From Rhizomys pruinosus (lineage: Eukaryota > Chordata > Mammalia > Rodentia > Spalacidae): 64,000 bases of DNA. The DNA lies in the NCBI GenBank assembly GCA_009823505.1, contig VZQC01000348.1:910858-974857 (forward strand). The letters run 5' to 3'. This document shows, piece after piece, positions 12,181-23,610 of the stretch. The translations under genes and the position numbers were made by a program. The notes beneath the pieces were generated by a model. It saw only the letters and a program-made list of their open reading frames with translations, made no database searches and was not told the origin of the DNA. Numbering within the stretch: position 1 is the stretch's first letter; every line of letters starts with the position of its first letter.

Positions 12181-12715
12181 ACATATTTTCTGACACTTGT
12201 TTTCCAAAGTCCATGATATGCCATTCCAATAATTGATTCAGTTGTCTTTTTAAGCAGTTCAAAATCTTTTCTATTAAATTTGATATTTTTATGCTTTCTG
12301 TTAGTGCTTGGAAGTTTATTGTCTCAGATAGATGAGAAAAGAATAAAGCTGGTGGGGGCAAAGTGTCTTTGCATGTTAGATATTTGTTGAGTCACAGTCC
12401 CTTCCCTTTGCCAGGTCAAAAATGAATTAAGACTGTAGAAATCTGTAAAGTTGTTGTACTAGGTAGGACCTCTTCAGGTGTCTTAAATTAATCCTGCTCA
12501 CATAAAGTATTAGTTTTGGAGTTATGCTTTCTTTCCAATCATGTTATCAAGGTGGAATAATATACATAAATTGGTACATATTCTCTATATAAAAATTAAA
12601 AAGTTTGGAGAAAACTAGACCATATAAAACTATTAGCACAATCTGTTTTAAGCTTATCAGTTTCCTTCAAAATTTCTGTCCAAGTTTATTACTTACTAGT
12701 AGTAGTCACAGAAAA

Positions 12716-12737
12716 CAGCAGCAGCAGCAGCAGCAGT
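12716..12737 (+). repeat. (CAG)n trinucleotide repeat
   Basis: About seven CAG units in non-coding context. The frames around it carry stops, so this is not a polyglutamine tract. Confidence 0.95.
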
Positions 12738-12854
12738 ATTTTGTGATCACTCATTTTTAGTAACATTTACTTGTGCAATAAATAGAGTAGTGTTGACTAA
12801 AGGCAGTCTATTCAATAGTGGACCTGGAGGTTTTATCAGTCTTATGCAATTGAA

Positions 12855-12985
12855 ACTTAATCTCAGCACTTGGGAGGCAGTGGCAGATTGAACTTTATGA
12901 GATGTATACCAGCCTCATCTACATAGTTAGTTCCAGGATAGCTAGGACAACAGAGACATCATGACTTTTTGAAAACAGGAGGCAA
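12855..12985 (+). mobile_element. Degraded B1 SINE
   Basis: It shows the B1 order 'ctcagcacttgggaggcagt', 'atctacatagttagttccag' and 'gatagctaggacaacagaga', then an imperfect A-rich end. The 5' A-box end is missing. Confidence 0.75.
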
Positions 12986-12989
12986 AAAC

Positions 12990-13480
12990 CAAAAACCCTA
13001 ACTTTGTTACCATTGTGTGATTCTCTGTTCTCCTTTCCAACTAATTTGTGAAGCTTCCAAATTATTTATTTTTCTATAAATTTGGCTTTCTTAGCTATTA
13101 AGATCCACCACATATTATGTGCTGTGTGTCCTTTTGCCCATGACTTTTTTTTATTAATATAAGTCTTTAAGGTTCAATTATGTTCTTGCAAATGGTGGGG
13201 ATTGCTACTTTGCTAAGGTTGTTAATTGATCTACAGAGTACATGAGGCCTGGCCTCTAATGGGACTTATGCCTACTTTTTGGCCACACAGTGAACACTAG
13301 CTAGCAAATCCAAAGCTTATTTATATTCTATTGTTTCATTGTCTTTAATATATTTTTATGGAAAACGTTATTAACCTTAAGAAATTATTACATCAGAGTT
13401 GAGATTTATAAAATAACAGTCTCGGTTTCATATTTCTTCTGCCCAGGGAAAACTTGTATTTAAAATTTTAAGCTTCAAGC
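12990..13480. other. Intergenic, nothing recognised
   Basis: No gene, SINE or L1 signature found. Confidence 0.5.
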
Positions 13481-13483
13481 TGG

Positions 13484-13733
13484 GATCATGAGATAGATCA
13501 GTGGTAACGTGTTTTACTTGCAAGCTCTGGGATCCAATTGTGATTCCCTTTATCCAGGTAAAAGTACTGTGATGGTGGTATGCACTTGTGACTCCAGCAT
13601 TGAGTAGGTGGAGACCAGAACATTCCTGAAGTCTAGCCTTAATTGGTGAACTCCATTCCAATAAGAGATCTTCTCACAAAGCAGCTGAGTTCCTGAAGAT
13701 GACACCTAAGGCTGTGCTGCTGTCTGCCCACCA

Positions 13734-13767
<34 letters not shown>

Positions 13768-13790
13768 ATACACACATGCTCACAAAAACA
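13484..13790 (+). mobile_element. B4 SINE (ID/B1 composite) with CA tail
   Basis: A tRNA-like head (gatagatcagtggtaacgtg) is followed by a B1-like middle (gatggtggtatgcacttgtg and ccttaattggtgaactcc), 'aagatgacacctaaggctgt' and a (CA)n tail at 13737-13766. This order is typical of rodent B4. Confidence 0.75.
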
Positions 13791-13893
13791 CACTCAGTGC
13801 ACTCTCATTCAAGGTCTTTAAACATCCCCTGCGTCTAAGCCTCCATTTGCTAAAACTCAATTTCTTTTGTTTTTGTTTGTTCTTGAATATTTT

Positions 13894-14114
13894 TAAATTT
13901 TTTACTTATTTCTTATGTGTATGAATGTACTGTCTGCATGTAGGTTTGTGCACCCACGTCGTGCAATGCCGCGGAGGTCAGAAAAGGGTGTCCGATTCCT
14001 CTGGAACTGGAGTTAAAGACGGTTCTCAGCTGCCATGTTGGTGCTGGGGACCGAACCCCAGTCCTCTGCAAGAGCAGTTGGTGCTCTTAGGCTAGGTCAT
14101 CTTTCCAGCCCCAA
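13894..14114 (-). mobile_element. B3 SINE with 16-bp target-site duplication
   Basis: A near-complete minus-strand B3. It is flanked by tgttcttgaatatttt at 13878-13893 and again at 14115-14130, which fixes the ends. It is fairly well preserved, so it is not among the oldest insertions here. Confidence 0.92.
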
Positions 14115-14154
14115 TGTTCTTGAATATTTTAAAGACATAGGTTTGAGTTTTTTT

Positions 14155-14222
14155 TCTAATATATATATATATATAGTATATAGATAAAAAATAATAAATA
14201 AATAATATAGATAAATAAATAG
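14155..14222. repeat. AT-rich simple repeat
   Basis: (TA)n runs into (AAAT)-type units. It ends where the first copy of the large duplication begins. Confidence 0.85.
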
Positions 14223-14582
14223 CTTACAGTGAATGAGTCATTTTAAATTCTGTGATCATCAGCATAGATTAAGTAACCCAACCTGAACTTCTGTCACTAC
14301 AGATAATGTGGGATTCATGAAATCATAGGTGTGATTTTCCTGTAGGAACAAGGCAAACTTAAAGTAACTGATGACGTTGGCATGGCTTAATTAATTATTT
14401 TTAGTATTACCAAGCATAACACCTATCTCATATGTGTTTTCCAGATTTTGCCATATTTAAAATCAAATTATGCTTTCTATCTATAGTCATATTAAACGCG
14501 TGAAAAAGCAAATTTCTTCAATGATGACTTTATAAAATGTGGGAAAATGTGTGGTGAATTTATGGTCAAGAAAGTGTATTTC

Positions 14583-14706
14583 TGTAGCCCCAGGCTGACC
14601 TTGAGCTTGTTATATAAACCAGGCCTGCTTTGGTTTCACAGAGATCATGCCTGCCTCTGCAACAGAGTACTGGAGTATTAAAGGTATGTGCCACCAAGTC
14701 CAGTGA
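14583..14706 (-). mobile_element. Degraded B1 SINE (unit 1)
   Basis: The stretch 'tgtagccccaggctgacctt', then 'aggtatgtgccaccaagtcc' is a reverse-complement B1. The matching copy is at 20322-20440 in unit 2. Confidence 0.7.
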
Positions 14707-14869
14707 TGTAGACAATTTTTAAGACAGCACTAGTTTTAACATAGGAAAAACTGTGGAGATAAAAAAAATACAGTGGTATGGCCATGATATATAGTTTCAA
14801 GGTATGTTCATAATTATAATTTACCAATTTAGAAGATCATGTTGAGGTTTATTTTAGCGGTATTTTTTT

Positions 14870-15121
14870 TTTTAAAATTTATTATTTTTTAGTTATTTAA
14901 GTTATTATTTATTATTTTTATGTGTATGAGTATACTGTCCGCATGTAGTTGTGTGCACCTGTGTAGTGGCAATGCCATGGAGGTCAGAAAGAGGGCATCG
15001 ATATCCCCTGGAACCGGAGCCAAGAAGACTGTCTATGCCACCATTGGGTGCTGGGAATCGAACCCAGGTCCTCTGCAAGAGCAATTGGTAACTCTTAACC
15101 ACTGAGCCATCTCTCCAGCCC
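14870..15121 (-). mobile_element. B3 SINE (unit 1)
   Basis: A minus-strand B3 ending 'ccatctctccagccc'. The A/T-rich tail side lies at 14870-14920, and it pairs with 20750-20976 in unit 2. The antisense frames of 87 and 61 codons are shadows. Confidence 0.9.
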
Positions 15122-16080
15122 ATACCATATTTTTTTCTATCTTGTTTTCGGGGACAACTTGAAAACATTTTCTGTTGTTTTTAATACAACAATAAAGTAC
15201 GTTTTTAATTTTATTATTTATTGTTTGTTTTTATTTTTATTTTCAGTGTGTATATAAAAAACAGAAATCCTAACATTTGCTAGAAAATCTATAAATGTGC
15301 CTTAGGAATAATTTATATAGTTATGTATTATATGTATATATAATCTTTATAGTAGAATACAATAATATGGTAGTATATTTGTGTATGGAAAATCAAATGA
15401 CTACTGTTAATAGTTTGAAATTCAAAGAGTCACTTTGTTTAAAATAACCTAAAGCTATTGAGGTGCTTAATATTCTCTACTTGGTTTTATTTTTTGTACA
15501 TAAGATGTTTTAATACAGAAAACCTGTAATCTTACATATGTTTATGCTTTATGAATTTATTTTGCAAAAACTACAAGATTATTTTAATAATCATCAATTT
15601 AACAAGACTAAACATCTAAACAAGTAACTAAATTAATATATTAATAAATTATAGTGAAAATGGTGATTACACTTGGAATTCTGTCACTTGGGGACATAGA
15701 AGCAGAATTCTAACTTACAGATCAGTAACGTGGTATGCATATTAATTTATCAAAATAAATAAAGTAAAAAAAAAAGTAAATTGTGAATGGATATTCACTG
15801 TATTTTTAGAGAGCATGATAGTATAAGTGTACAGTGTATCTATATAGAGTTTCAAACTTCATTCCACTGATCTGAGTACTAGGCATGGCATCTGTATTGA
15901 GTCAGTGAAGTATGAAAGAAATCTACAATAGTGCAAAATGGAAGGGAAAGACCCCCCTGGTGGGGCAAAAGTGCAGGATTGATAGTTGATTGGGATTGCT
16001 AAGGAGGAAACTTTGAGCACTTCCTTAAAGGAAAAACAAGACATCTTTTAGGAAAAAACCCTACAATTCAGTGATAGTAA
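15122..16080. other. Unclassified AT-rich part of unit 1
   Basis: No repeat family recognised. Its main feature is near-identity to 20977-21930. Confidence 0.55.
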
Positions 16081-16083
16081 TAG

Positions 16084-16125
16084 AATATATATATATATAT
16101 ATATAGATATATATAGATAAAACTA
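16084..16125. repeat. (TA)n microsatellite (unit 1)
   Basis: An AT dinucleotide run just before the L1 tip. The unit 2 equivalent at 21935-21985 differs in length. Confidence 0.9.
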
Positions 16126-16127
16126 TG

Positions 16128-16350
16128 TATACATACTGTAGCAAACAAGGTGGAGGGAACAAAATAAAAAGAACTGAAAAATAAAACTCTGGAAAAGACT
16201 CAGAAAAGATACAGGACATGTATGGCAGAGTGCAGGGACTCGGTGGGGGGGGGGGGATGAAAGTGAAGCGATGTCTAATTCGATTGAGAAATGATGTTTT
16301 ACCTATGGAAAAAGTTTAATAATATAAAATTATATTAAAAAAGATAGAGG
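16128..16350 (+). mobile_element. L1 3' tip (unit 1)
   Basis: It contains 'gacatgtatggcagagtgca', a G-run (16243-16255) and 'gattgagaaatgatg', then an A-rich end. This matches the 3' UTR end of the L1 at 9000-9298. Confidence 0.8.
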
Positions 16351-16469
16351 GAAAATAATAAAATTAATATTCTTGCAAAAAATAATAAAGTCCGTGTTGA
16401 TGTCTATAAGAGTCCTTAGGAGTATTCCAAGTAAATTTTAAGACTAAAAACCAAATAACTATAGGTTGC

Positions 16470-16815
16470 TGTGGATGGACTTTCTTCTTTGAACCATGCT
16501 TACTGCTTATCACCTGACAGAATGCCTACTTAGGGGAGGAGTCTGGGGAAACACCAACCATGCATGCCAATGGTCCCAGAGAAGAGTTTGGAACCCGGGG
16601 ATTTTGGGGGGCAGGGAGTATATAAAAAGGCTCCACCAAGTGAGTCTCTCTCTCCATTTTTGGACCAGAATTAAGAGCGGGGAACACAGGGTTGGCTTGG
16701 GATCTCTGGGTGACCATATAGTACCCTGGGATCTGGCTGCAGGTTGCATGCTTGGCTTAAGTAAGCGTGAGTTTTGATGCCATTATTTTGTAAGCAAGCC
16801 CATTAAAACTTTCTA
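16470..16815 (+). mobile_element. LTR-like segment with TATA box and poly(A) signal (unit 1)
   Basis: It has a TATA-type motif (tatataaaaagg near 16619) and, about 180 bp downstream, 'cattaaaact' (an ATTAAA variant signal at 16802-16807) followed closely by an A-run. This spacing suggests the U3-R part of a retroviral-type LTR, probably reverse-transcribed from an RNA that ended at its own poly(A) site. The antisense and sense frames (93, 79 and 63 codons) show no domain. Family unknown. Confidence 0.5.
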
Positions 16816-17695
16816 TTTAAAAAAAATGAATACTGTTATTTTAATCCTATGGTAATGAAATCTAAGTACTAACTTGAAAACACAAATCATTTCTTAATGA
16901 TGTAAAGTTAAAAATGACATATATTTTCTTCAGAAAATAAGTTTGTGTGAAATTGCACACATAATATATCATGAAAAAAACCCTACACATTATATAATGG
17001 AATATTAGTTTTAAAATATGAAGTTTTTGTTATTAAAATTTAATAAAGTACTTCTTTTATTTTAAAATTGCATCCATCAAATAATGAAAATATGTGACCC
17101 TATAAGAAATTATTTTGGAGTGCACAGTGGTTAGATCAAGGACCTGCCAGGACCACCTGAAGTACAAGGGTGCTAAAAACTCAACCAAAAAAGCCTAGAA
17201 AGGATTAAGACTTCAGTAGAGTGGCAGAATACAAATTAACCTAGAAAAAATAGTAGCTTTTCTTTACACCAACAGCAAGCACCACCTGAAGAAGGAATAC
17301 AAGGAGAACTTCCTACTCACAATATCCTGGAAAACAATAAATACCTAGGAACAAACCTAACCAAAAGACGCCAAAGATCTCTACAACAAAAAATGTAAAC
17401 CCCTAAGGAAATTTAAGAAGATATCAGAAGATGGAAAAACCTCCCATGCTCATGGATTGGAAATTAATATAGTAAAAATGACCATTCTACCAAACTCTTG
17501 TAAAGATTTAATCCCAATTAAAATCCTCAAGAGTTTTCTTCACAAGTTTGGAAAAAAAAGTCCTTAATTTTATTTAGAAAAACAAGACCAGACAAATAGC
17601 CAAAGCAACCCTGAGTGAAAAGAGCAATACAGGGGTAACTCTATACTAGATTTCAAACTATACTACAGGGCTATAGTCAAAAAAAGTTGGTACTG

Positions 17696-17697
<2 letters not shown>

Positions 17698-17753
<56 letters not shown>
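17698..17753 (+). repeat. Internal poly(A) tract in L1 ORF2 (unit 1)
   Basis: A ~55-bp A run lies between 'ggtactggca' and 'cctgtttgaccaatgg'. The inverted L1 at 7291-7833 has ordinary short sequence at this site. The antisense poly-phenylalanine frame is an artefact of this run. Confidence 0.95.
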
Positions 17754-17757
<4 letters not shown>

Positions 17758-19059
17758 TTTGACCAATGGAACAAAACTGATGATCTAAACTTGAGCACAT
17801 ACATTTCAGCCACCTCATATTTGAAAAGGGGACCAAGAAGATACCAGGGGAGGAAAGACAACATCTTCAGCAAGTGGTGTGTGGCAAAACTGGATCACCA
17901 CTTGTAGAAGAAGGAAATTAAAACCCCCCTACGCTCTCTCCCTTTACCAAAAGTCAACTCCCGATGGATCAAAGGCTTCAACGTGAAACCTCAAACTCGG
18001 AAGTAAAAGTTGGCAGCAGACGACAAGACATAGTTGTAGGAAAAGACTTCCTAAATCCGACAGCAGCTGCACAGGAATTAAGGTCGACAATTGACAAATG
18101 GGACCTCATTAAATTCAAAAGCTTCTGTACAGCGAAAGAAGCAATTAAGGAAGTGAAGAGAAAAACCCAGGGAGTGGGAGGAAACCTTCACCGCACACAC
18201 ATTGGACAAAGCATTGGTTTCCAGAGTATATAAACTACTCAAAAAACAAAGAAGAAAGAAGACAAATGAATCACTTCAAAGATGGAGCAAAGAGCCGAAC
18301 AGAGACGCTTCACAAGTGAGGAATTAAAATGACTGAGAAACATCTTAAAAAGTGTTTCATTGTCACTAGTAATTAAGGAAACAAATTTAACCAGTTTAAT
18401 ATCATCTCACTCAAATAAGACGGCTAGGATCAAGAAAACAAATGATACCAAGTGCTGGAGAAGTTGTGGGGAAAGGGGAACAACTCATCCACTGCTGGTG
18501 GGAATGTAGACTTGTACAACCCTGTGAAAGCCATGTGGAGAACCCTTGGAAGACTCCAAAATGGAGCCTTCCCACTACCAGCGTCATACACTCCTGGGTA
18601 TATACGACAAGACTCTTCTTACCCCAGAGATACATGCACAGTATGTTTATTGCGTCTCTGTTCACAATAGAAAAAGAGCTATAACCAAACCAAATTCCTC
18701 TCAACAAAAGAGAAATAATGGTACATCTACACAATGAGTTCTAAGGCAGCAGTAAAAAAAAGACAACATCAGGAACTTGTTGCAGGAAAATGGATGGAAA
18801 CTAGAAGATATACATTAAGTGAAGTACATCAGTCCCAGAAAAACAAAGGGCAAATGGTATCCCTCATCTCTGGTTGCTAGCGCCAATAACCTAGTTGTTG
18901 TAAACATTTCTGTTGAGGGATGCATATTGGAAAGACCAACAACAACACCACCAAAAACAGAGGGGACTGCATCAAAGAAATGACTGAAAAGGTGAATCTG
19001 GTGGGGTGAGGGGTTGGGAGGGACAAAAGTCTGATTCGATTTTAAATAATCTTGTACTA

Positions 19060-19125
19060 TATATAATATATATAATATATATATATTTATATATTATATA
19101 TATATAATATATATTATATATATGT
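19060..19125. repeat. AT palindromic microsatellite
   Basis: Alternating TA runs broken by single A or T bases can fold into hairpins. The unit 2 counterpart near 24932-24951 is much shorter. Confidence 0.85.
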
Positions 19126-19486
19126 GGTGTAAAACAATAAAAATGAAAAAAAATGAGGAATTGACAACGAAGTTATTTAATAAGTAATATAATTAGTTCA
19201 TATACACATGAGTTTACATATAATCATTTAATTTTTCACATTTCATAGATATATTCAGTGTATTGTGAGCACATTCAGTCCATTAGCCTGTTATTCTATT
19301 CTCACTCCTTTAATTTCCACTGGGCAAAATTGACACATTGTTAAGTTAAAAACATAACATTTTTTCATTTTGTAAGCCTTTGATAATGCCACTTATTGAT
19401 CACTGGGAATTTTATCTGAAACCTGCACTGGCTATATTCAGAAGATGAAGGCTAAGTAACAGAACAAATGAAACCCATGAACTCTG

Positions 19487-19957
19487 GCTGGAGTCTGGGG
19501 AAACACCAACCATGCATGCCAATGGTCCCAGAGAAGAGTTTGGAACCCGGGGATTTTGGGGGGCAGGGAGTATATAAAAAGGCTCCACCAAGTGAGTCTC
19601 TCTCTCCATTTTTGGACCAGAATTAAGAGCGGGGAACACAGGGTTGGCTTGGGATCTCTGGGTGACCATATAGTACCCTGGGATCTGGCTGCAGGTTGCA
19701 TGCTTGGCTTAAGTAAGCGTGAGTTTTGATGCCATTATTTTGTAAGCAAGCCCATTAAAACTTTCTATTTAAAAAAATAATACGTTATTTTAATCCTATG
19801 GTAATGAAATCTAAGTACTAACTTGAAAACACAAATCATTTCTTAGGATGTATAGTTAAAAAATGACATATATTTTCTTCAGAAAATAAGTTTGTTGAAA
19901 TTGCACACATAATATATCATGAAAAAAACCCTACACATTATATAATGGAATATGGAG
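19487..19957 (+). repeat. Partial third copy of the unit's middle
   Basis: It repeats 16537-17010 (and 22409-22873) between the two full units. It starts abruptly inside the LTR-like segment at 'ggagtctggggaaacacc' and stops at 'ataatggaatat'. The short novel joint 'ggaggat' precedes unit 2. Confidence 0.92.
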
Positions 19958-20321
19958 GATATCTTACAGTGATGATTCATTTTAAATTCTGTATCATCAG
20001 CATAGATTAAGTAACCCAACCTGAACTTCTGTCACTACAGATAATGTGGGATTCATGAAATCATAGGTGTGATTTTCCTGTAGGAACAAGGCAAACTTAA
20101 AGTAACTGATGACGTTGGCATGGCTTAATTAATTTATTTTTATTACCAAAGCATAACACCTATCTCATATGTGATTTCTCAGATTTTGCTCATATTTAAA
20201 ATCAAAATTATAGCTTTCTATCTATATTACATGTTAACCTTGAGAAAAGCAATTTCTTCAATGATGACTTATAAAATGTGGGAAAATGTTGTGTAATTTA
20301 TGGTCAAGAAAGTGTATTTCT

Positions 20322-20440
20322 GTAGCCCCAGCTGACCTTGAGCTTGTTATATAAACCAGGCTTGCTTTGGTTTCACAGAGATCTGCCTGCCTCTGCCAAC
20401 AGAGTACTGGAGTTAAAGGTATGTGCCACCAAGTCCAGTT
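20322..20440 (-). mobile_element. Degraded B1 SINE (unit 2)
   Basis: The duplicated counterpart of the B1 at 14583-14706. Confidence 0.7.
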
Positions 20441-20514
20441 TGTAGACAATTTTTAAGACAGCACTAGTTTTAACATAAGGAAAACTGTGGAGAATAAAAA
20501 AAAATACAGTGTTA

Positions 20515-20729
20515 TGGCCATGATATATATTTCAAGGTATTTTCATAATTTAATTTACCAATTTAGAAGATCATGTTGAGGTTTTATTTTAGCGGTATTT
20601 TTCTTTTTTAAAATTATTTATTTATTTATTTAATGGCCATGATATATATTTCAAGGTATTTTCATAATTTAATTTACCAATTTAGAAGATCATGTTGAGG
20701 TTTTATTTTAGCGGTATTTTTCTTTTTTA

Positions 20730-20752
<23 letters not shown>
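20515..20752 (+). repeat. ~119-bp tandem duplication inside unit 2
   Basis: The stretch starting 'tggccatgatatatatttca' at 20515 restarts at 20634 and runs to the same (ATTT)n tract. Unit 1 has only one copy, which explains the shift in offset between the units. Confidence 0.93.
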
Positions 20753-20767
<15 letters not shown>

Positions 20768-20976
20768 TTATTTTTTATGTGTATGAGTATACTGTCCGCA
20801 TGTAGGTTGGTGCACCTGTGTAGTGCAATGCCATGGAGGTCAGAAGAGGGCATCGGATTCCCCTGGAACTGGAGCCAAAGACGATTCTTAGCCACCATGT
20901 GGGTGCTGGGAATCGAACCCAGGTCCTCTGCAAGAGCAATTGGTGCTCTTAACCACTGAGCCATCTCTCCAGCCCC
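20753..20976 (-). mobile_element. B3 SINE (unit 2)
   Basis: Counterpart of 14870-15121, better preserved, with a (ATTT)n tail of variable length. Confidence 0.9.
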
Positions 20977-21930
20977 ATACCAGTATTTTTTTCTATCTTG
21001 TTTTCGGGGACACTTGAAAACATTTTTCTGTTGTTTTTAATACAACAGAATAAAGTACGTTTTTATTTTATTATTTATTGTTTGTTTTTTATTTTTATTT
21101 TCAGTGTTATATAAAAAACAGAAATCCTAACATTTGCTAGGAAATCTATAAATGTGCCTTAGGAAATAATTTATATATATGTATGTATTATATGTATATA
21201 TAATCTTTATATAGAATACAATAATATGGTAGTATATTTGTGTATGGAAAATCAAATGACTACTGTTAATAGTTTGAAATTCAAAGAGTCACTTTGTTTA
21301 AAATAACCTAAAGCTATTGAGGTGCTTAATATTCTCTACTTGGTTTTATTTTTTGTACATAAGATGTTTTAATACAGAAAACCTGTAATCTTACATATGT
21401 TTATGCTTTATGAATTTATTTTGCAAAAACTACAAGATTATTTTAATAATCATCAATTTAACAAGACTAAACATCTAAACAAGTAACTTAAATTATATAT
21501 TAATAAATTATGGAAAATGTGATTACACTTGGAATTCTGTCACTTGGGGACATAGAAGCAGAATTCTAACTTACAGATCAGTAACGTGGTATGCATATTA
21601 ATTTATCAAAATAAATAAAAGTAAATAAAAAAAGTAAATTGTGAATTATATTCACTGTATTTTTAGAGAGCATGATAGTATAAGTGTACAGTGTATCTAT
21701 ATAGAGTTTCAAACTTCATTCCACTGATCTGAGTACTAGGCATGGCATCTGTATTGAGTCAGTGAAGTATGAAAGAAATCTACAATAGTGCAAAATGGAA
21801 GGGAAAGACCCCCATGTGGAGCAAAAGTGCAGGATTGATAGTTGATTGGGATTGCTAAGGAGGAAACTTTGAGCACTTCCTTAAGGAAAACAAGACATCT
21901 TTTAGGAAAAAAAAATCCTACAATTCAAGT
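20977..21930. other. Unclassified AT-rich part of unit 2
   Basis: Counterpart of 15122-16080; no gene or repeat family recognised. Confidence 0.55.
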
Positions 21931-21934
21931 GATA

Positions 21935-21950
21935 TGTGTATATATGTATA

Positions 21951-21986
<36 letters not shown>
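21935..21986. repeat. (TA)n microsatellite (unit 2)
   Basis: AT dinucleotide run with interspersed TGTATA units. Confidence 0.9.
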
Positions 21987-21987
<1 letters not shown>

Positions 21988-21989
<2 letters not shown>

Positions 21990-22215
21990 TATGTATACAT
22001 ACTGTAGCAATACAAGTTGGAGGGAACAACAATAAAAGAACTGAAAAAATAAAACTCTGGAAAGACTCAGAAAAAGATACAGGACATGTATGGCAGAGTG
22101 CAGGGACTCGGGTGGGGTGGGGGGGATGGAAAGTGAAGCGATTCTAGATTCGATTGAGAAATGATGTATGACCTATGGAAAAAGTTTAATAATAATAAAA
22201 ATTATATTAAAAAAG
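21988..22215 (+). mobile_element. L1 3' tip (unit 2)
   Basis: The better preserved copy of 16128-16350, with 'ggtggggtggggggga' and the 3' A-rich end. Confidence 0.82.
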
Positions 22216-22339
22216 ATAGAGGGAAAATAATAAAATTAATATTCTTGCAAAAAATAATAAAGTCCGTGTTGATTCTATAAGAGTCCTTAGGAGTATTCCA
22301 AGTAAATTTTAAGACTAAAAACCAAATAACTATAGGTTG

Positions 22340-22690
22340 CTGTGGATGGACTTTCTTCTTTGAACCATGCTTACTGCTTATCACCTGACAGAATGCCTAC
22401 TTAGGGGAGGAGTCTGGGGAAACACCAACCATGCATGCCAATGGTCCCAGAGAAGAGTTTGGAACCCGGGGATTTTGGGGGGCAGGGAGTATATAAAAAG
22501 GCTCCACCAAGTGAGTCTCTCTCTCCATTTTTGGACCAGAATTAAGAGCGGGGAACACAGGGTTGGCTTGGGATCTCTGGGTGACCATATAGTACCCTGG
22601 GATCTGGCTGCAGGTTGCATGCTTGGCTTAAGTAAGCGTGAGTTTTGATGCCATTATTTTGTAAGCAAGCCCATTAAAACTTTCTATTTA
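22340..22690 (+). mobile_element. LTR-like segment (unit 2)
   Basis: Near-identical to 16470-16815: TATA-type motif near 22490, ATTAAA near 22673, then an A-run. It is complete relative to the partial copy at 19487. Confidence 0.5.
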
Positions 22691-22986
22691 AAAAAAATGA
22701 ATACTTTATTTTATCCTATGGTAATGAAATCTAAGTACTAACTTGAAAACACAAATCATTTCTTAATGATGTAAAGTTAAAAATGACATATATTTTCTTC
22801 AGAAAATAAGTTTGTTGAAATTGCACACATAATATATCATGAAAAAAACCCTACACATTATATAATGGAATATTAAGTTAAAATATGAAGTTTTTGTTAT
22901 TAAAATTTAATAAAGTACTTCTTTTATTTTAAAATTGCATCCATCAAATAATGAAAATATGTGACCCTATAAGAAATTATTTTGGA

Positions 22987-23571
22987 GTGCACAGTGGTTA
23001 GATCGGGGAACTGCCAGGACCACCTGAAGTACAAGGGTGCTAAAAACTCAACCAGAAAACTCCTAGAAATGATTAAGAGCTTCAGTAGAGTGGCAGAATA
23101 CAAAATTAACCTAGAAAAAATAGTAGCCTTTCTTTACACCAACAGCAAGCACCACCTGAAGAAGGAATACAAGGAGAACTTCCTACTCACAATATCCTGG
23201 AAAACAATAAAATACCTAGGAACAAACCTAACCAAAGACGCCAAAGATCTCTACAACAAAAAATGTAAACCCCTGAAGGAAATTGAAGAAGATATCAGAA
23301 GATGGAAAAACCTCCCATGCTCATGGATTGGGAAAATTAATATAGTAAAAATGACCATTCTACCCAAACTCTTGTAAAGATTTAATCCCAATTAAAATCC
23401 TCAAGAGTTTCTTCACAAGTTTGGGAAAAAAAAGTCCTTAATTTTATTTGGAAAACAAAAGACCCCAAATAGCCAAAGCAACCCTGAGTGAAAAGAGCAA
23501 TACAGGGGTAACTCTATACTAGATTTCAAACTATACTACAGGGCTATAGTCATAAAAACAGCTTGGTACTG

Positions 23572-23610
<39 letters not shown>

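Larger units (their letters stand above)
11367..12640. repeat. Old local duplication, copy B, expanded by insertions
   Basis: It holds the same two blocks as copy A, but they lie about 1 kb apart rather than ~230 bp. The extra sequence includes a B1-like and a B3-like SINE. The 154-codon frame at 11772-12236 runs through this inserted material and shows no domain. Confidence 0.7.
17115..19150 (+). mobile_element. 5'-truncated L1: ORF2 3' half and 3' UTR (unit 1)
   Basis: Begins in the ORF2 3' half around 'aaagcctagaaagg' and runs through 'cagtcccagaaaaacaaagg' into a 3' UTR with 'ggtggggtgaggggttggga' and an AT-rich end. It is frameshifted by many single-base indels relative to the unit 2 copy, so only short pieces of frame remain. 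It contains the internal poly(A) at 17698-17753. Confidence 0.88.
14223..19486 (+). repeat. Large direct tandem duplication, unit 1
   Basis: It is homologous along its whole length to 19966-25316, in the same order and orientation. Some sub-stretches match base for base (for example 15400-15600 with 21270-21470). Others differ mainly by single-base insertions and deletions. It contains B1, B3, an L1 tip, an LTR-like segment and a 5'-truncated L1. No protein-coding gene is duplicated. Confidence 0.93.

Noticed and set aside
11772..12361. 154- and 124-codon overlapping ORFs on opposite strands
   Set aside because: They run across a degraded B3 and unclassified repeat material, with no start context or domain.
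12716..12737. Polyglutamine-coding CAG repeat
   Set aside because: Surrounding frames contain stops close by on both sides; it is a non-coding microsatellite.
16496..16777. 93-codon ORF repeated identically at 22367-22648, with antisense frames also repeated
   Set aside because: Identity comes from the tandem duplication, not from coding constraint. Both strands are open, there is no recognisable domain, and the segment has LTR-like promoter and poly(A) signals.
17660..17873. Poly-phenylalanine protein on the minus strand
   Set aside because: It is translation of the poly(A) tract's complement inside L1 ORF2.
22982..23377. 131-codon ORF as a possible gene
   Set aside because: It is a surviving piece of L1 ORF2. 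The unit 1 counterpart is frameshifted, and the frame ends at a stop far from the ORF2 C-terminus.
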